This document shows positions 28,270 through 37,745 of a DNA stretch of 64,000 nt, in pieces. Position numbers and translations under genes: made by a program. Source of the DNA: Agrobacterium vaccinii (GTDB lineage: Bacteria; Pseudomonadota; Alphaproteobacteria; Rhizobiales; Rhizobiaceae); contig NZ_CP054150.1 of assembly GCF_021310995.1 (NCBI RefSeq), positions 1,054,001 to 1,118,000 of the forward strand. Reading direction: 5' to 3'. Below the pieces are notes generated by a model, which did not search any database, had not been told where the DNA came from, and saw only the letters and a list, made by a program, of their open reading frames with translations. Each line of letters starts with the position of its first letter. The stretch's first letter is position 1.

Positions 28270-28695
28270 ATGCGCCACGGAAATTCAGGCCGCAAGCTCA
28301 ATAGAACCGCCAGCCACCGCAAGGCAATGTTTGCGAACATGGCTGCTTCGCTCATCACCCATGAGCAGATCGTAACGACGCTGCCAAAGGCGAAGGAAAT
28401 TCGCCCGATCGTCGAACGTCTCGTAACGCTCGGCAAGCGCGGCGACCTGCACGCTCGTCGTCAGGCCGTGTCCCAGATCAAGGATCAGGATGCAGTTCGC
28501 AAGCTGTTCGATGCCATCGCTGAACGTTACGCCACCCGTAACGGCGGCTACCTGCGCATCATGAAGGCTGGCTACCGTCAGGGCGACAACGCTGCCATGG
28601 CTGTTGTCGAGTTCGTAGAACGCGACGTAGACGCCAAGGGCAAGGCCGACAAGGCTCGCGTTGCTGCAGAAGCTGCTGAAGCCGAAGCTGCATAA
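28270..28695 (+). CDS. rplQ: 50S ribosomal protein L17
   Basis: L17, 141 aa, lies near the tunnel exit. [25 protein letters not shown] is the family signature at the N-terminus. The last ~20 residues are an Ala/Glu-rich tail typical of alphaproteobacterial versions. It ends the alpha block, with a good intrinsic terminator 30 bases later. Confidence 0.98.
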   Translation: MRHGNSGRKLNRTASHRKAMFANMAASLITHEQIVTTLPKAKEIRPIVERLVTLGKRGDLHARRQAVSQIKDQDAVRKLFDAIAERYATRNGGYLRIMKAGYRQGDNAAMAVVEFVERDVDAKGKADKARVAAEAAEAEAA

Positions 28696-28724
28696 TATCA
28701 GGCGCTGAAAAGCGTTAAATAATG

Positions 28725-28755
28725 AAAAGCCGGGTGAGCGATCATCCGGCTTTTT
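28725..28755 (+). terminator. Intrinsic terminator after rplQ
   Basis: AAAAGCCGG and CCGGCTTTT form a 9-bp stem with a 12-base loop and end in TTTTT. It closes the ribosomal cluster. The 64-codon ORF starting just after it is not believed. Confidence 0.88.
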
Positions 28756-28818
28756 GTTGTTTTGGCGGACTATCTTGAAGCGTGAATCAGCTTGTTATCG
28801 GCGTGCTGATGGGCTGGA

Positions 28819-29547
28819 TCAATCAGACGCTCCATCTTCATCCGGCAGATTATGTTCGCCCCAGATTTCTCTTGGTATCGAGTCTCCCAGCAGAAATTCA
28901 AACGCAGCGACTTTCGTTTTATATATGGCCAGTTGGCATTTGAATTGAAGACGATACCAGTCGCGCTCGCTGTGAATGGCCGCTCCCTCGGCGACGAAAG
29001 CGCTACCTGACAATTTAGGATCGGCCATGGCATAGGCCACGACCCGGTCTGGCTTCAGTTCCTTGCTCCACGCGCCGACTTGCGCCATGGCTTCCAGATT
29101 GCAAAGCTGTTCAATCTGATCTGTCGGCGCAAGCTGTTTCAGCGCCTCTCGCGCCTGTGTGCTTCGGCGGTCCGCGAGAACATCTTCCGAGAGCACTCGT
29201 GTTGGCTTCACAAAATTCGTTTTGTTGTCTTTATTCAGGACATTCTGAGGCGGTGTCTTAAAGCTTGCCGCTGGCTCGGTAATGGGTTCGTTGCCGGGTA
29301 ACGGAGACGTCGCGGATGGGGCAGGCTGAGCTGGGACGTGATTTGCAATTGGAGACCGCCTCACTGGCTGGAGCGCGGCAGGGGCTGACGGGATGATTTC
29401 CACGCTGATGCTCCCATCTTGCGGGACAGAATTCGGTAGAGGAGAAGGCATGAGAAAAAGGGAAATACAGAGAAGGCCATGAAACAGAACGGAGAGAACG
29501 ACGCACCAGCTCTTGATCCTGCGTCCTACCTTGCTGGCCTCTCTCAT
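28819..29547 (-). CDS. DUF930 domain protein, membrane-anchored
   Basis: 242 aa. An N-terminal hydrophobic helix (WCVVLSVLFHGLLCISLFLM, residues 14-33) is followed by a Pro/Ser-rich linker. That layout resembles TonB-like periplasmic anchors (PNSVPQDGSISVEIIPSAPA). The C-terminal half, from about residue 130 (ALKQLAPTDQIEQLCNLEAMAQVGAW), is the DUF930 domain of Rhizobiales, with two Cys (CNLEAM and FKCQLA). The function is unknown. Last gene of a three-gene minus-strand operon, 15 bases after the hydrolase gene. Confidence 0.8.
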   Translation of the reverse strand: MREASKVGRRIKSWCVVLSVLFHGLLCISLFLMPSPLPNSVPQDGSISVEIIPSAPAALQPVRRSPIANHVPAQPAPSATSPLPGNEPITEPAASFKTPPQNVLNKDNKTNFVKPTRVLSEDVLADRRSTQAREALKQLAPTDQIEQLCNLEAMAQVGAWSKELKPDRVVAYAMADPKLSGSAFVAEGAAIHSERDWYRLQFKCQLAIYKTKVAAFEFLLGDSIPREIWGEHNLPDEDGASD

Positions 29548-29562
29548 CAGCGCTGGCCCTCA

Positions 29563-30375
29563 TCAATCTGCATCGATCTGCTTTTCCGCGTAAATCGTTC
29601 CCTGCCTTGCGGCTCTTCGCCATGGGCGAGCTTTGTTAAGGGGCCCGTCATAATGGGCGTCTTTTCTATCAAGCTTTGCAAAAGCCAATTGATTGCTTGG
29701 CTCCACTGTGCAGGCTGCGATGACTTTTCCGTCTGGCCCTAAAATTCCCGCAGGGCCTTGGGGTGCCTTTTGCGCGGGTGTTGCGCCGCTGATCCAGACG
29801 CAATTGAAACCGGCATGGGCGCGTAGTGCGATCTGAAAAAAGTTTCCAATTCCGTAGGATGAAAACAGAATCGCATCGACATCGAGACTTTCGTATTCCA
29901 TGAACAATTCTGGAAACTGCACTTCGATGCACGTTAGGCAACCAAAGCGGTAGCCATCGACTTCGAAGGTGATCGGATGTTTTCCCGGTGTGAACCAGCC
30001 ATCAAGTTCGGAATTTGAGAGATATTGCTTGTCGTATCGCGCAATCATCTGGCCGTGATCATTGATGATGTATTGGCTGTTGCGCGGCGGGTGAGGCGAG
30101 GGCAGCGGAGATGCTGATCCGATCACTGCAAATGTGCCTTTGTCCTTGCATGTTTTAGCAATGGCTTCGAGTTCGGCGGCATGTGCATTCCAATCGAAGT
30201 TTTGCCAGTCTTCGGGAGAGGTAATTTGTGCCTTCGCATAGCCCGATAGTGCACCCTCACAGAAGTTGACGAGGCGGGCACCTTGATCTGCTGCCTGATG
30301 AATGAGCGAGCGTATAATCCGGCCGTTTTCGGCGACGTCTTTTGTTACGATGCTCTGTGCTGCGGCAATTTTCAT
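29563..30375 (-). CDS. Carbon-nitrogen hydrolase (nitrilase superfamily)
   Basis: 270 aa. The catalytic triad of the superfamily is visible: Glu40 in NFCEGALSGY, Lys116 in ARYDKQYLS and Cys149 in LTCIEVQFPEL. Members hydrolyse amide or nitrile carbon-nitrogen bonds; the substrate cannot be read from the sequence. The enzyme has no signal peptide and is cytoplasmic. It sits 13 bases after the DUF817 gene and 15 bases before the DUF930 gene, so the three are probably one transcript. Confidence 0.9.
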   Translation of the reverse strand: MKIAAAQSIVTKDVAENGRIIRSLIHQAADQGARLVNFCEGALSGYAKAQITSPEDWQNFDWNAHAAELEAIAKTCKDKGTFAVIGSASPLPSPHPPRNSQYIINDHGQMIARYDKQYLSNSELDGWFTPGKHPITFEVDGYRFGCLTCIEVQFPELFMEYESLDVDAILFSSYGIGNFFQIALRAHAGFNCVWISGATPAQKAPQGPAGILGPDGKVIAACTVEPSNQLAFAKLDRKDAHYDGPLNKARPWRRAARQGTIYAEKQIDAD

Positions 30376-30388
30376 GGGACGTTCCAGC

Positions 30389-31267
30389 TCACTCCGGCAC
30401 TGAAATCCGGCCTTTGATGTGCTTCAGATGAGAAACGATCGAGAACGTCATGATGACCAGCAACGACCATGAGCTCCATTTGCCGATATGCACTGCCGAC
30501 CATGCGCCGAGTTGGTTAGGGTAGCTCCAGATGCCGAAGAAGGTGGAAATGTTTTCCGCGAGCCAGACGAAGAAGCCGATCAGGATAAAGGAGAGCAGCA
30601 GCGGCATTTTGCGGTCGCGATCATAGGGACGGTAGATGACAGTGGCGCGGGCATAGAGGCCGATGGCGCAGGCGGCGATGTACCATCGATAATCGCCGAT
30701 GAAGTGGTGAGTGAAGAAGTTGGCGTAGATCGCGATGCCCATCAGCGAGGCCATCCAATAGGGCGGATGGTGGCGGATGCGGACATCGAGCAGGCGCCAT
30801 GCCTGAATGATGTAGCTGCCGACGGCGGCATACATGAAGCCGGAAAACAGGGGCACGCCAAGAACTTTGGTATAGGCGAAATCCTGATAGGACCATGACT
30901 GGATGGCGCTTGATGTTTTGAAGACTTCGAGTGCGAAGCCGACGACGTGAAAGAGGAGAATCGCCTTGGCTTCGTCCAGTGTTTCCAGTTTGCTCCAAAT
31001 CATGAAAAACTGAATGCCAAGGGCGATTACCAGCAGAACATCATAGCGGGGCAGGCCAAGCAGGCCGTCTCGCGGTACCAGAAAGATCGAGATAAAAAAT
31101 AGCCCGGCAAACATGCAGGCTCGCGCTTCCTTGATACCGAAATAGAGAAACTCGACGATGAAACGCTTTAGGCCTTTCAACTCGCCCCACGGCTGTCGAT
31201 CGCAAAGGAAGGCGTCAAGCGTGGACAGACGGCTGGCGGGGTAGGTGGTTTTGCTTGTCAAAGCCAT
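30389..31267 (-). CDS. DUF817 family integral membrane protein
   Basis: 292 aa with about eight hydrophobic segments. The family pattern is visible in RFIVEFLYFGIKEARACMFAGLFF, the FHVVGFALEVFKTSSAIQSWSYQDFAYTK region and the WLAENISTFFGIWSYPNQ block. Its role is unknown. The start is set at ATG 31267 (MALTSKTTYP), with AAAGGA upstream. A start at 31333 would run into the divergent DUF2809 gene. First gene of the hydrolase/DUF930 operon. Confidence 0.85.
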   Translation of the reverse strand: MALTSKTTYPASRLSTLDAFLCDRQPWGELKGLKRFIVEFLYFGIKEARACMFAGLFFISIFLVPRDGLLGLPRYDVLLVIALGIQFFMIWSKLETLDEAKAILLFHVVGFALEVFKTSSAIQSWSYQDFAYTKVLGVPLFSGFMYAAVGSYIIQAWRLLDVRIRHHPPYWMASLMGIAIYANFFTHHFIGDYRWYIAACAIGLYARATVIYRPYDRDRKMPLLLSFILIGFFVWLAENISTFFGIWSYPNQLGAWSAVHIGKWSSWSLLVIMTFSIVSHLKHIKGRISVPE

Positions 31268-31322
31268 CGGTCCTTTTGCGCGGCAGGATTGTATCTCTAC
31301 AACAAACCGGAAATAAAGCGAC

Positions 31323-31763
31323 ATGATGATCAAGGATGCTCACCGATTTTACGACAGCCGTTCCGCGCTTTTTATCGCGGTATGTGTGGTGATCGTCGTC
31401 GGGCTGGCGCTGCGGCGATACGGTTACACTGTCGGGTTGCCATTCATCGTCGTGAAATATGGCGGGTCGGTGCTGTGGGGATCGATGGTCTATCTGCTTG
31501 TCGCGACCATCTTGCCGCGGCGCAAACGGGGTTTGGCCGTCGCGGTTGCCTGCGTGGTGGCAATCGTTGTCGAAGCGATCCGGCTTGTGCATTTTCCAGC
31601 GCTGGATGCATTTCGCGCGACGACATCAGGAGCCTTGCTCCTCGGTCGTGTTTTTTCGCTGTGGAATATCGTGTCTTACGGCTTGGGCATAGCGATGGCA
31701 GCGCTCATCGCGCAGCGCTTTTTGGCGAAAGAGCGGCCTTGCGAGCACGTTTCCGGGCCATAA
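31323..31763 (+). CDS. DUF2809 family membrane protein
   Basis: 146 aa with four hydrophobic segments. The C-terminal LLGRVFSLWNIVSYGLGI matches the conserved end of DUF2809 proteins; function unknown. The start is ATG 31323, immediately followed by a second ATG. It is divergent from the DUF817 gene with only 55 bases between them. Its 3' end overlaps the convergent msrQ by 59 bases, so the two C-termini share DNA in opposite strands. Confidence 0.82.
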   Translation: MMIKDAHRFYDSRSALFIAVCVVIVVGLALRRYGYTVGLPFIVVKYGGSVLWGSMVYLLVATILPRRKRGLAVAVACVVAIVVEAIRLVHFPALDAFRATTSGALLLGRVFSLWNIVSYGLGIAMAALIAQRFLAKERPCEHVSGP

Positions 31764-32364
31764 TGGTGGGTCTGACGGTTCGATATCCGAGCAGAATGAG
31801 CATCACCGCGATGTAGAAGACCGGCTCCAGCGTCAGCGACTTGCGCGCCAGCACGAAATGCAAAGTACCGGCAATCAGGATGAAGTAGGTCAAGCGGTGC
31901 AGCGTGTTCCAGCGTGAGCCCAGAGTGCGGATCGACGAGCGGTTAGAGGTCAGCGCCAGCGGTATCAGCATCACAAGACCTGCCATGCCGAACATGATGT
32001 ATGGCCGCTTGAGAATATCTGAGAGGATGGAGCTGAAAACCAAACCACGATCCAGCACCAGATAAACCGCAAAATGGGCCAGCACGTAATAGAAAGCGAT
32101 CAGTCCCAGCGCCCGTCGGTAGGCGATGAGATTGATGTTGAAGAGATCGCGTAGTGGCGTGACGACGAGACCGAGGCATAGGAAACGCAGTGCCCATATG
32201 CCGAGAAGATGTTCGAAATCCTTGACCGGATTGAAACCCAGTCCGCCGGTGGCAGCGAGATAGAAATACCAGACACCGGGCGCCAGACCGACGACATAAA
32301 GCGCCCAGATGGCCGTCGGCTGATATCGTTTCGGCAAAGATGGGAGCGAGAGGGCGAACGCCAT
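31705..32364 (-). CDS. msrQ: Heme-binding membrane subunit MsrQ
   Basis: 219 aa with six hydrophobic segments. This is the cytochrome b-type partner that passes electrons from the inner membrane to MsrP. Family features are GVWYFYLAATGGLGFNP and GIWALRFLCLGLVVTPLRD. Heme-ligand histidines are expected in YVLAHFAVYL, the LHRLTYFILIAGTLHFV block and HLLGI. It starts two bases after the msrP stop, an obvious two-gene operon. Confidence 0.93.
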   Translation of the reverse strand: MAFALSLPSLPKRYQPTAIWALYVVGLAPGVWYFYLAATGGLGFNPVKDFEHLLGIWALRFLCLGLVVTPLRDLFNINLIAYRRALGLIAFYYVLAHFAVYLVLDRGLVFSSILSDILKRPYIMFGMAGLVMLIPLALTSNRSSIRTLGSRWNTLHRLTYFILIAGTLHFVLARKSLTLEPVFYIAVMLILLGYRTVRPTIMARKRARKAALSPKSAAR

Positions 32365-32366
32365 AA

Positions 32367-33308
32367 TCAGTAATTCGCCTTCAGATCCAGCCCGGTATAA
32401 AGGCCTGCAACCTCATCATAGCCGTTGAACATCAACGTGGGTCTTCTCTGCGTGCTGAAAAAGCCACCGTCGCCGATGCGTTGCTCGGTCGCCTGGCTCC
32501 AGCGTGGATGATCCACCTTCGGATTGACGTTGGAGTAGAAGCCATATTCGCGCGCGTTTGAGTTCTTCCACGTCGTTTCCGGCTGCTTTTCGACCAAAGA
32601 AATCCGCACGATGGATTTGATGCCCTTGAAACCGTATTTCCACGGCACGACAAGGCGGATTGGCGCGCCGTTCTGGTTCGGCAGCGTTTCACCGTAAAGA
32701 CCGACAGCGAGAATCGTCAGGGGGTGGCGAGCCTCATCAAGACGTAGTCCTTCAACGTAAGGCCAGTCCAGGGGCTGGAACAAACCGCTCTGGCCAGGCA
32801 TCTCTTCCGGGCGGACAACGGTTTCAAATTTGACATATTTCGCGCTGCCAAGCGGCTCTACCTTGTCCAGCAGGGTAGACAGCGAGAACCCGATCCACGG
32901 GATGACCATGGACCAGCCCTCGACGCAGCGCATGCGATAGGTACGCTCTTCCAGCGGGGATTTCAGCAGGTCTTCGATCCCGAATTCCTGCGGCTTGCCG
33001 ACCAGCCCATCGACTTTCACCGTCCATGGTGTCGGCTTGAAGTTTCCAGCATTCTCTTTCGGATCGGATTTTCCCGTGCCGAATTCGTAGAAGTTGTTGT
33101 AGCTGGTCACGGCATCGAGCGGCGTCAGCTTGTCATCCAGCTTGTAAGGGCCGGGCTTGGCGGTCAGCGGTGCGGCGAGAGCGCTCTCAGCCGTCAGACC
33201 CATGGCAGCGAGACCGGCTGCGGTTCCCAGAAAATTGCGTCGGGACAGGTAGACGTCACGCGGGGTGATTTCGGCAGAAGAGATACGGGGTGGGCGATAG
33301 GCGGGCAT
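32367..33308 (-). CDS. msrP: Periplasmic methionine sulfoxide reductase catalytic subunit MsrP
   Basis: 313 aa molybdoenzyme that repairs oxidised methionines in periplasmic proteins. A twin-arginine signal is visible ([17 protein letters not shown], residues 21-37), so it is exported folded with its cofactor. The [17 protein letters not shown] segment carries the Cys that ligates molybdenum. [32 protein letters not shown] is the conserved cofactor-binding core. The start is ATG 33308; a start 21 bases upstream is also open. Coupled to msrQ. Confidence 0.95.
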   Translation of the reverse strand: MPAYRPPRISSAEITPRDVYLSRRNFLGTAAGLAAMGLTAESALAAPLTAKPGPYKLDDKLTPLDAVTSYNNFYEFGTGKSDPKENAGNFKPTPWTVKVDGLVGKPQEFGIEDLLKSPLEERTYRMRCVEGWSMVIPWIGFSLSTLLDKVEPLGSAKYVKFETVVRPEEMPGQSGLFQPLDWPYVEGLRLDEARHPLTILAVGLYGETLPNQNGAPIRLVVPWKYGFKGIKSIVRISLVEKQPETTWKNSNAREYGFYSNVNPKVDHPRWSQATEQRIGDGGFFSTQRRPTLMFNGYDEVAGLYTGLDLKANY

Positions 33309-33473
33309 GGAAACCTCCTGAGAAACCAATCGGCGATATTGCTATCCAATACCCAGTACGTTGGCTTCGTAAGATATGTTTCACATTACGAGAAAAAAAT
33401 GGATTTGGAGCATGTGCGGAAAACAATTTTACGAGAACGATGCACAGCCACTGAAACGGAAGATGCCGAAAAG

Positions 33474-33507
33474 CCGTGAGGCGCACGGTTGAACGCGCGC
33501 CTCACGG
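33474..33507 (-). terminator. Terminator of cpdB
   Basis: Read on the minus strand, CCGTGAGGCGC and GCGCCTCACGG form an 11-bp stem followed by CTTTTCGG, 11 bases after the cpdB stop. The + strand also has TATTTTT after the stem, so it could be bidirectional. Confidence 0.7.
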
Positions 33508-33517
33508 TATTTTTGTC

Positions 33518-35506
<1,989 letters not shown>

Positions 35507-35636
35507 GGAAACTCCTCGATGGAATTCAGGCTGCATGGAAAAGGCGCAGCCTAAGACGAATTCCCAAGGAGTCCATCATCAAAATGACAAGCATATGACT
35601 TACCCCGGATTTTTGAACCGTCCGGTAAAAATCCCC

Positions 35637-35996
35637 TCATCCCGCCAGCGTCGGCTTCACCTCTTCATGGAAGAAGCGGAAGTAGGAGGAAAGCTGTGCC
35701 AGCGTGTTGGTGGAAAGCTGCAATTGCAGACCCAGCCGGTTGGCATGCTGCCATTGCACCGTGCCCTCGATGAAACCCAGATCCTCGCTTTGTACCTTCA
35801 CGCGGCTGCCTTTGGCGGCGGCAAAGGCCCCTTCGAGTTCCAGCGCCATGCCGGTGGCCGAGAGATCGACCACGCGGCCTTTGACTGTCTGGTTGAAATA
35901 TTGAACCGTACCGTAGATGCGGGTCTTGCTGCGGCCCGCACCGCGATTTTGCATGCTCATACTGCCAGTCATCGTGTCAGCCCCCTGTTTTTTCAT
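35637..35996 (-). CDS. PilZ domain protein
   Basis: 119 aa. The PilZ signature is present as an N-terminal Arg pair (RSKTR, about residues 22-26) and GRVVDLSATGMALEL, the D-x-S-x-x-G motif that closes over cyclic di-GMP. A single PilZ domain with no enzyme attached suggests a small receptor or adaptor for c-di-GMP. The target cannot be told from the context. The ATG at 35996 is followed by two further in-frame ATGs, so the N-terminus is uncertain by up to 14 residues. Confidence 0.85.
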   Translation of the reverse strand: MKKQGADTMTGSMSMQNRGAGRSKTRIYGTVQYFNQTVKGRVVDLSATGMALELEGAFAAAKGSRVKVQSEDLGFIEGTVQWQHANRLGLQLQLSTNTLAQLSSYFRFFHEEVKPTLAG

Positions 35997-36065
35997 TGTG
36001 TCAAAATCGCACAGAAGGTTTGATGGCCGTTTAGAATATTCGATAAAATTGGGTGGAATAACGTT

Positions 36066-36533
36066 TCACGCCCGGTCGATCCGGCACTGGTAACAATTGT
36101 TGCGCGCGGACCTGACATGCACATAGGCGATATCATCATTCGCCAGCAATTCCCTGGCTCGCTCGGTGATTCCTTCGGTCGGCGTCACGGCGCCGGTGCC
36201 ATAGACGATGCGGTCGGCGTGGCTGTAGCCGCGCACGATATAGTCAGAGCTTTCGAGCATGGGCGGCAGGATTTCCTGCGCTTCATAGGCACTGCATGAT
36301 TCGGCGTGGATGAAAATCGGGCCCGTCTCAGCGAAGGGTTGCAGGCTTGGAAATGGTCGATAGGCCAGCAACAGCATGGCTTCGCCGTCCTTGATCTGCC
36401 CGAGGCAGACCCGGCAGGGAAAGCTTCCCGCAGCGATGGAACGCTCCGGTTTTTGGCCGTTAGCGTCCAACTCGCCGCGGCGAAGTTCGTCTGCCTCATC
36501 GGCATTCATGGCGGTGAAAATGATCTTGGTCAT
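36066..36533 (-). CDS. DUF1203 domain protein
   Basis: 155 aa. PCRVCLGQIKDGEAMLLLAYRPF and the FAETGPIFIHAESC segment are the family pattern. The two Cys of C-R-V-C, and HAESC, could form a metal or redox site, but no activity is established. C-terminal NNCYQCRIDRA adds another C-x-x-C. Start ATG 36533 behind AAGGAG. No operon partner; it is divergent from the DUF4344 gene. Confidence 0.82.
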   Translation of the reverse strand: MTKIIFTAMNADEADELRRGELDANGQKPERSIAAGSFPCRVCLGQIKDGEAMLLLAYRPFPSLQPFAETGPIFIHAESCSAYEAQEILPPMLESSDYIVRGYSHADRIVYGTGAVTPTEGITERARELLANDDIAYVHVRSARNNCYQCRIDRA

Positions 36534-36678
36534 AGCGTCTCCTTGAGCGTTGCTTGTTTGTCGCTATGCTCTTCAAACATGCGTGTATCCACCCGTTTCT
36601 TGCGTCTGGAGGCAACCACCCCATTGCTTGTGCCGTTGAGTGTGGCAATCAATCGAACGTCCTCTTTTTGGAAAGTTC

Positions 36679-37569
36679 ATGTCCATGCTGCGCAGGTTGA
36701 TGACCGCTTCTCTGGTCACCGTGTTTTCGTTTTTTTCACCTGCCGCCCATGCGCAAACCGCGCCCGCGCTAGACGGTCTTTCGGATGACCAGTTGCAGCA
36801 GACGGTGAATTTCGTCATCGGCAATGCGATTTTCGGCCTCTATCACGAGGCGGCAAAAATGCTGATTTCCGATCTGGCGCTGCCCGAGGCCGATGCTGGC
36901 GCAAACTCCGCAGATCAATTGGCAGGCACCATGATGCTGGAAGCCAATGAGGAATGGCTGGATACGGCAATCGTCAATGCGACCGATAGTTGGTATCTGG
37001 CGCGCTCTTCACAGTCATTGCCAGACCATGCAGCCCCTGTATACTCGACGCTCGTTCCCAACACGACGCGCGACCGCCAGATGGCTTGCCTGATGGTGGG
37101 CAAGGATGCAGGCGGATACGGTGATCTGGCGGATATGATGGGCCTGCCAAAGAACGACTGGAAGGCCTGCGAAGCGGCCTATCCACAGACGGTCGCACGC
37201 TGGAATGATGCGTTGAAGCCGTTCGTGGCGAAGGCAGGTGCCACCAAATTTACGGCCCGGTACGAGCCGGTTCGCGATCCATTTCTCGATATCTACGCCA
37301 CCATCGTCAAGGAATCCAAAGTTCTGGATCTAATTGCCCGCAGCTTCAATGGCTACAACCTCAAGGGTGATGTGAAACTGACGGCCCGCACCTGCGGTCG
37401 CCCTGACGTCTACTGGTCAGCGGAAAAGCGCGAAATCACCTATTGCTACGAGATGGCCAGATTTCACGGTGAACTCATCGCCGCGCATCTCGCCAGCGGG
37501 GGCAGCGAAAAGGAAAGTGATCCTGCCCAGGAAATTCCGACCGCTGTGAATTTGGGGCAGGAGCTTTAG
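36679..37569 (+). CDS. DUF4344-like secreted protein with degenerate metallopeptidase site
   Basis: 296 aa with a signal peptide (LMTASLVTVFSFFSPAAHA, cleavage before QTAPA). The rest follows the layout of DUF4344 putative metallopeptidases: a NFVIGNAIFGLYHE helix, the ADQLAGTMML helix, DRQMACLMVG and a late LPKNDWKACEAAYPQTVARWN block. The zinc motif expected as HE-x-x-H reads H56-E57-A-A-K60, and the acidic block that follows it in the family is also changed (AGANSAD). It is probably not a working zinc protease. The start is ATG 36679; ATG 36685 is an alternative. No operon partner. Confidence 0.75.
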   Translation: MSMLRRLMTASLVTVFSFFSPAAHAQTAPALDGLSDDQLQQTVNFVIGNAIFGLYHEAAKMLISDLALPEADAGANSADQLAGTMMLEANEEWLDTAIVNATDSWYLARSSQSLPDHAAPVYSTLVPNTTRDRQMACLMVGKDAGGYGDLADMMGLPKNDWKACEAAYPQTVARWNDALKPFVAKAGATKFTARYEPVRDPFLDIYATIVKESKVLDLIARSFNGYNLKGDVKLTARTCGRPDVYWSAEKREITYCYEMARFHGELIAAHLASGGSEKESDPAQEIPTAVNLGQEL

Positions 37570-37618
37570 GCTCGGAGGCATCCCCTACCAACGTGTGATT
37601 GTGCGTAGCGGCGGTAGC

Positions 37619-37732
37619 AGTCCTCATCCTGAGGTGCTCCGCAGAAGCCTCGAACGGCGAGGACTGCGGTCACAGCTCAGGTGCGTGCTTCGAGGCTTTG
37701 CCCGATGGGCAAAGCACCTCAGCATGAAGGGC
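37619..37732. repeat. Dispersed palindromic intergenic repeat
   Basis: A cluster of nested palindromes in the gap before the sulfurtransferase stop: CCTCATCCTGAGG, CCTCG-AACGG-CGAGG and CTTTGCCC-GAT-GGGCAAAG. CTTCGAGGC and CACCTCA motifs recur. This pattern (CCTCA..TGAGGTGC..GCCTCGAA) is typical of the small repeats scattered between genes in Rhizobiales. It can form a long hairpin in RNA at the 3' end of the convergent genes. Confidence 0.65.
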
Positions 37733-37745
37733 GTGCGAGACGCGC

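Noticed and set aside
28754..28948. 64-codon ORF right after the rplQ terminator
   Set aside because: It begins inside the terminator and lies antisense to the end of the DUF930 gene.
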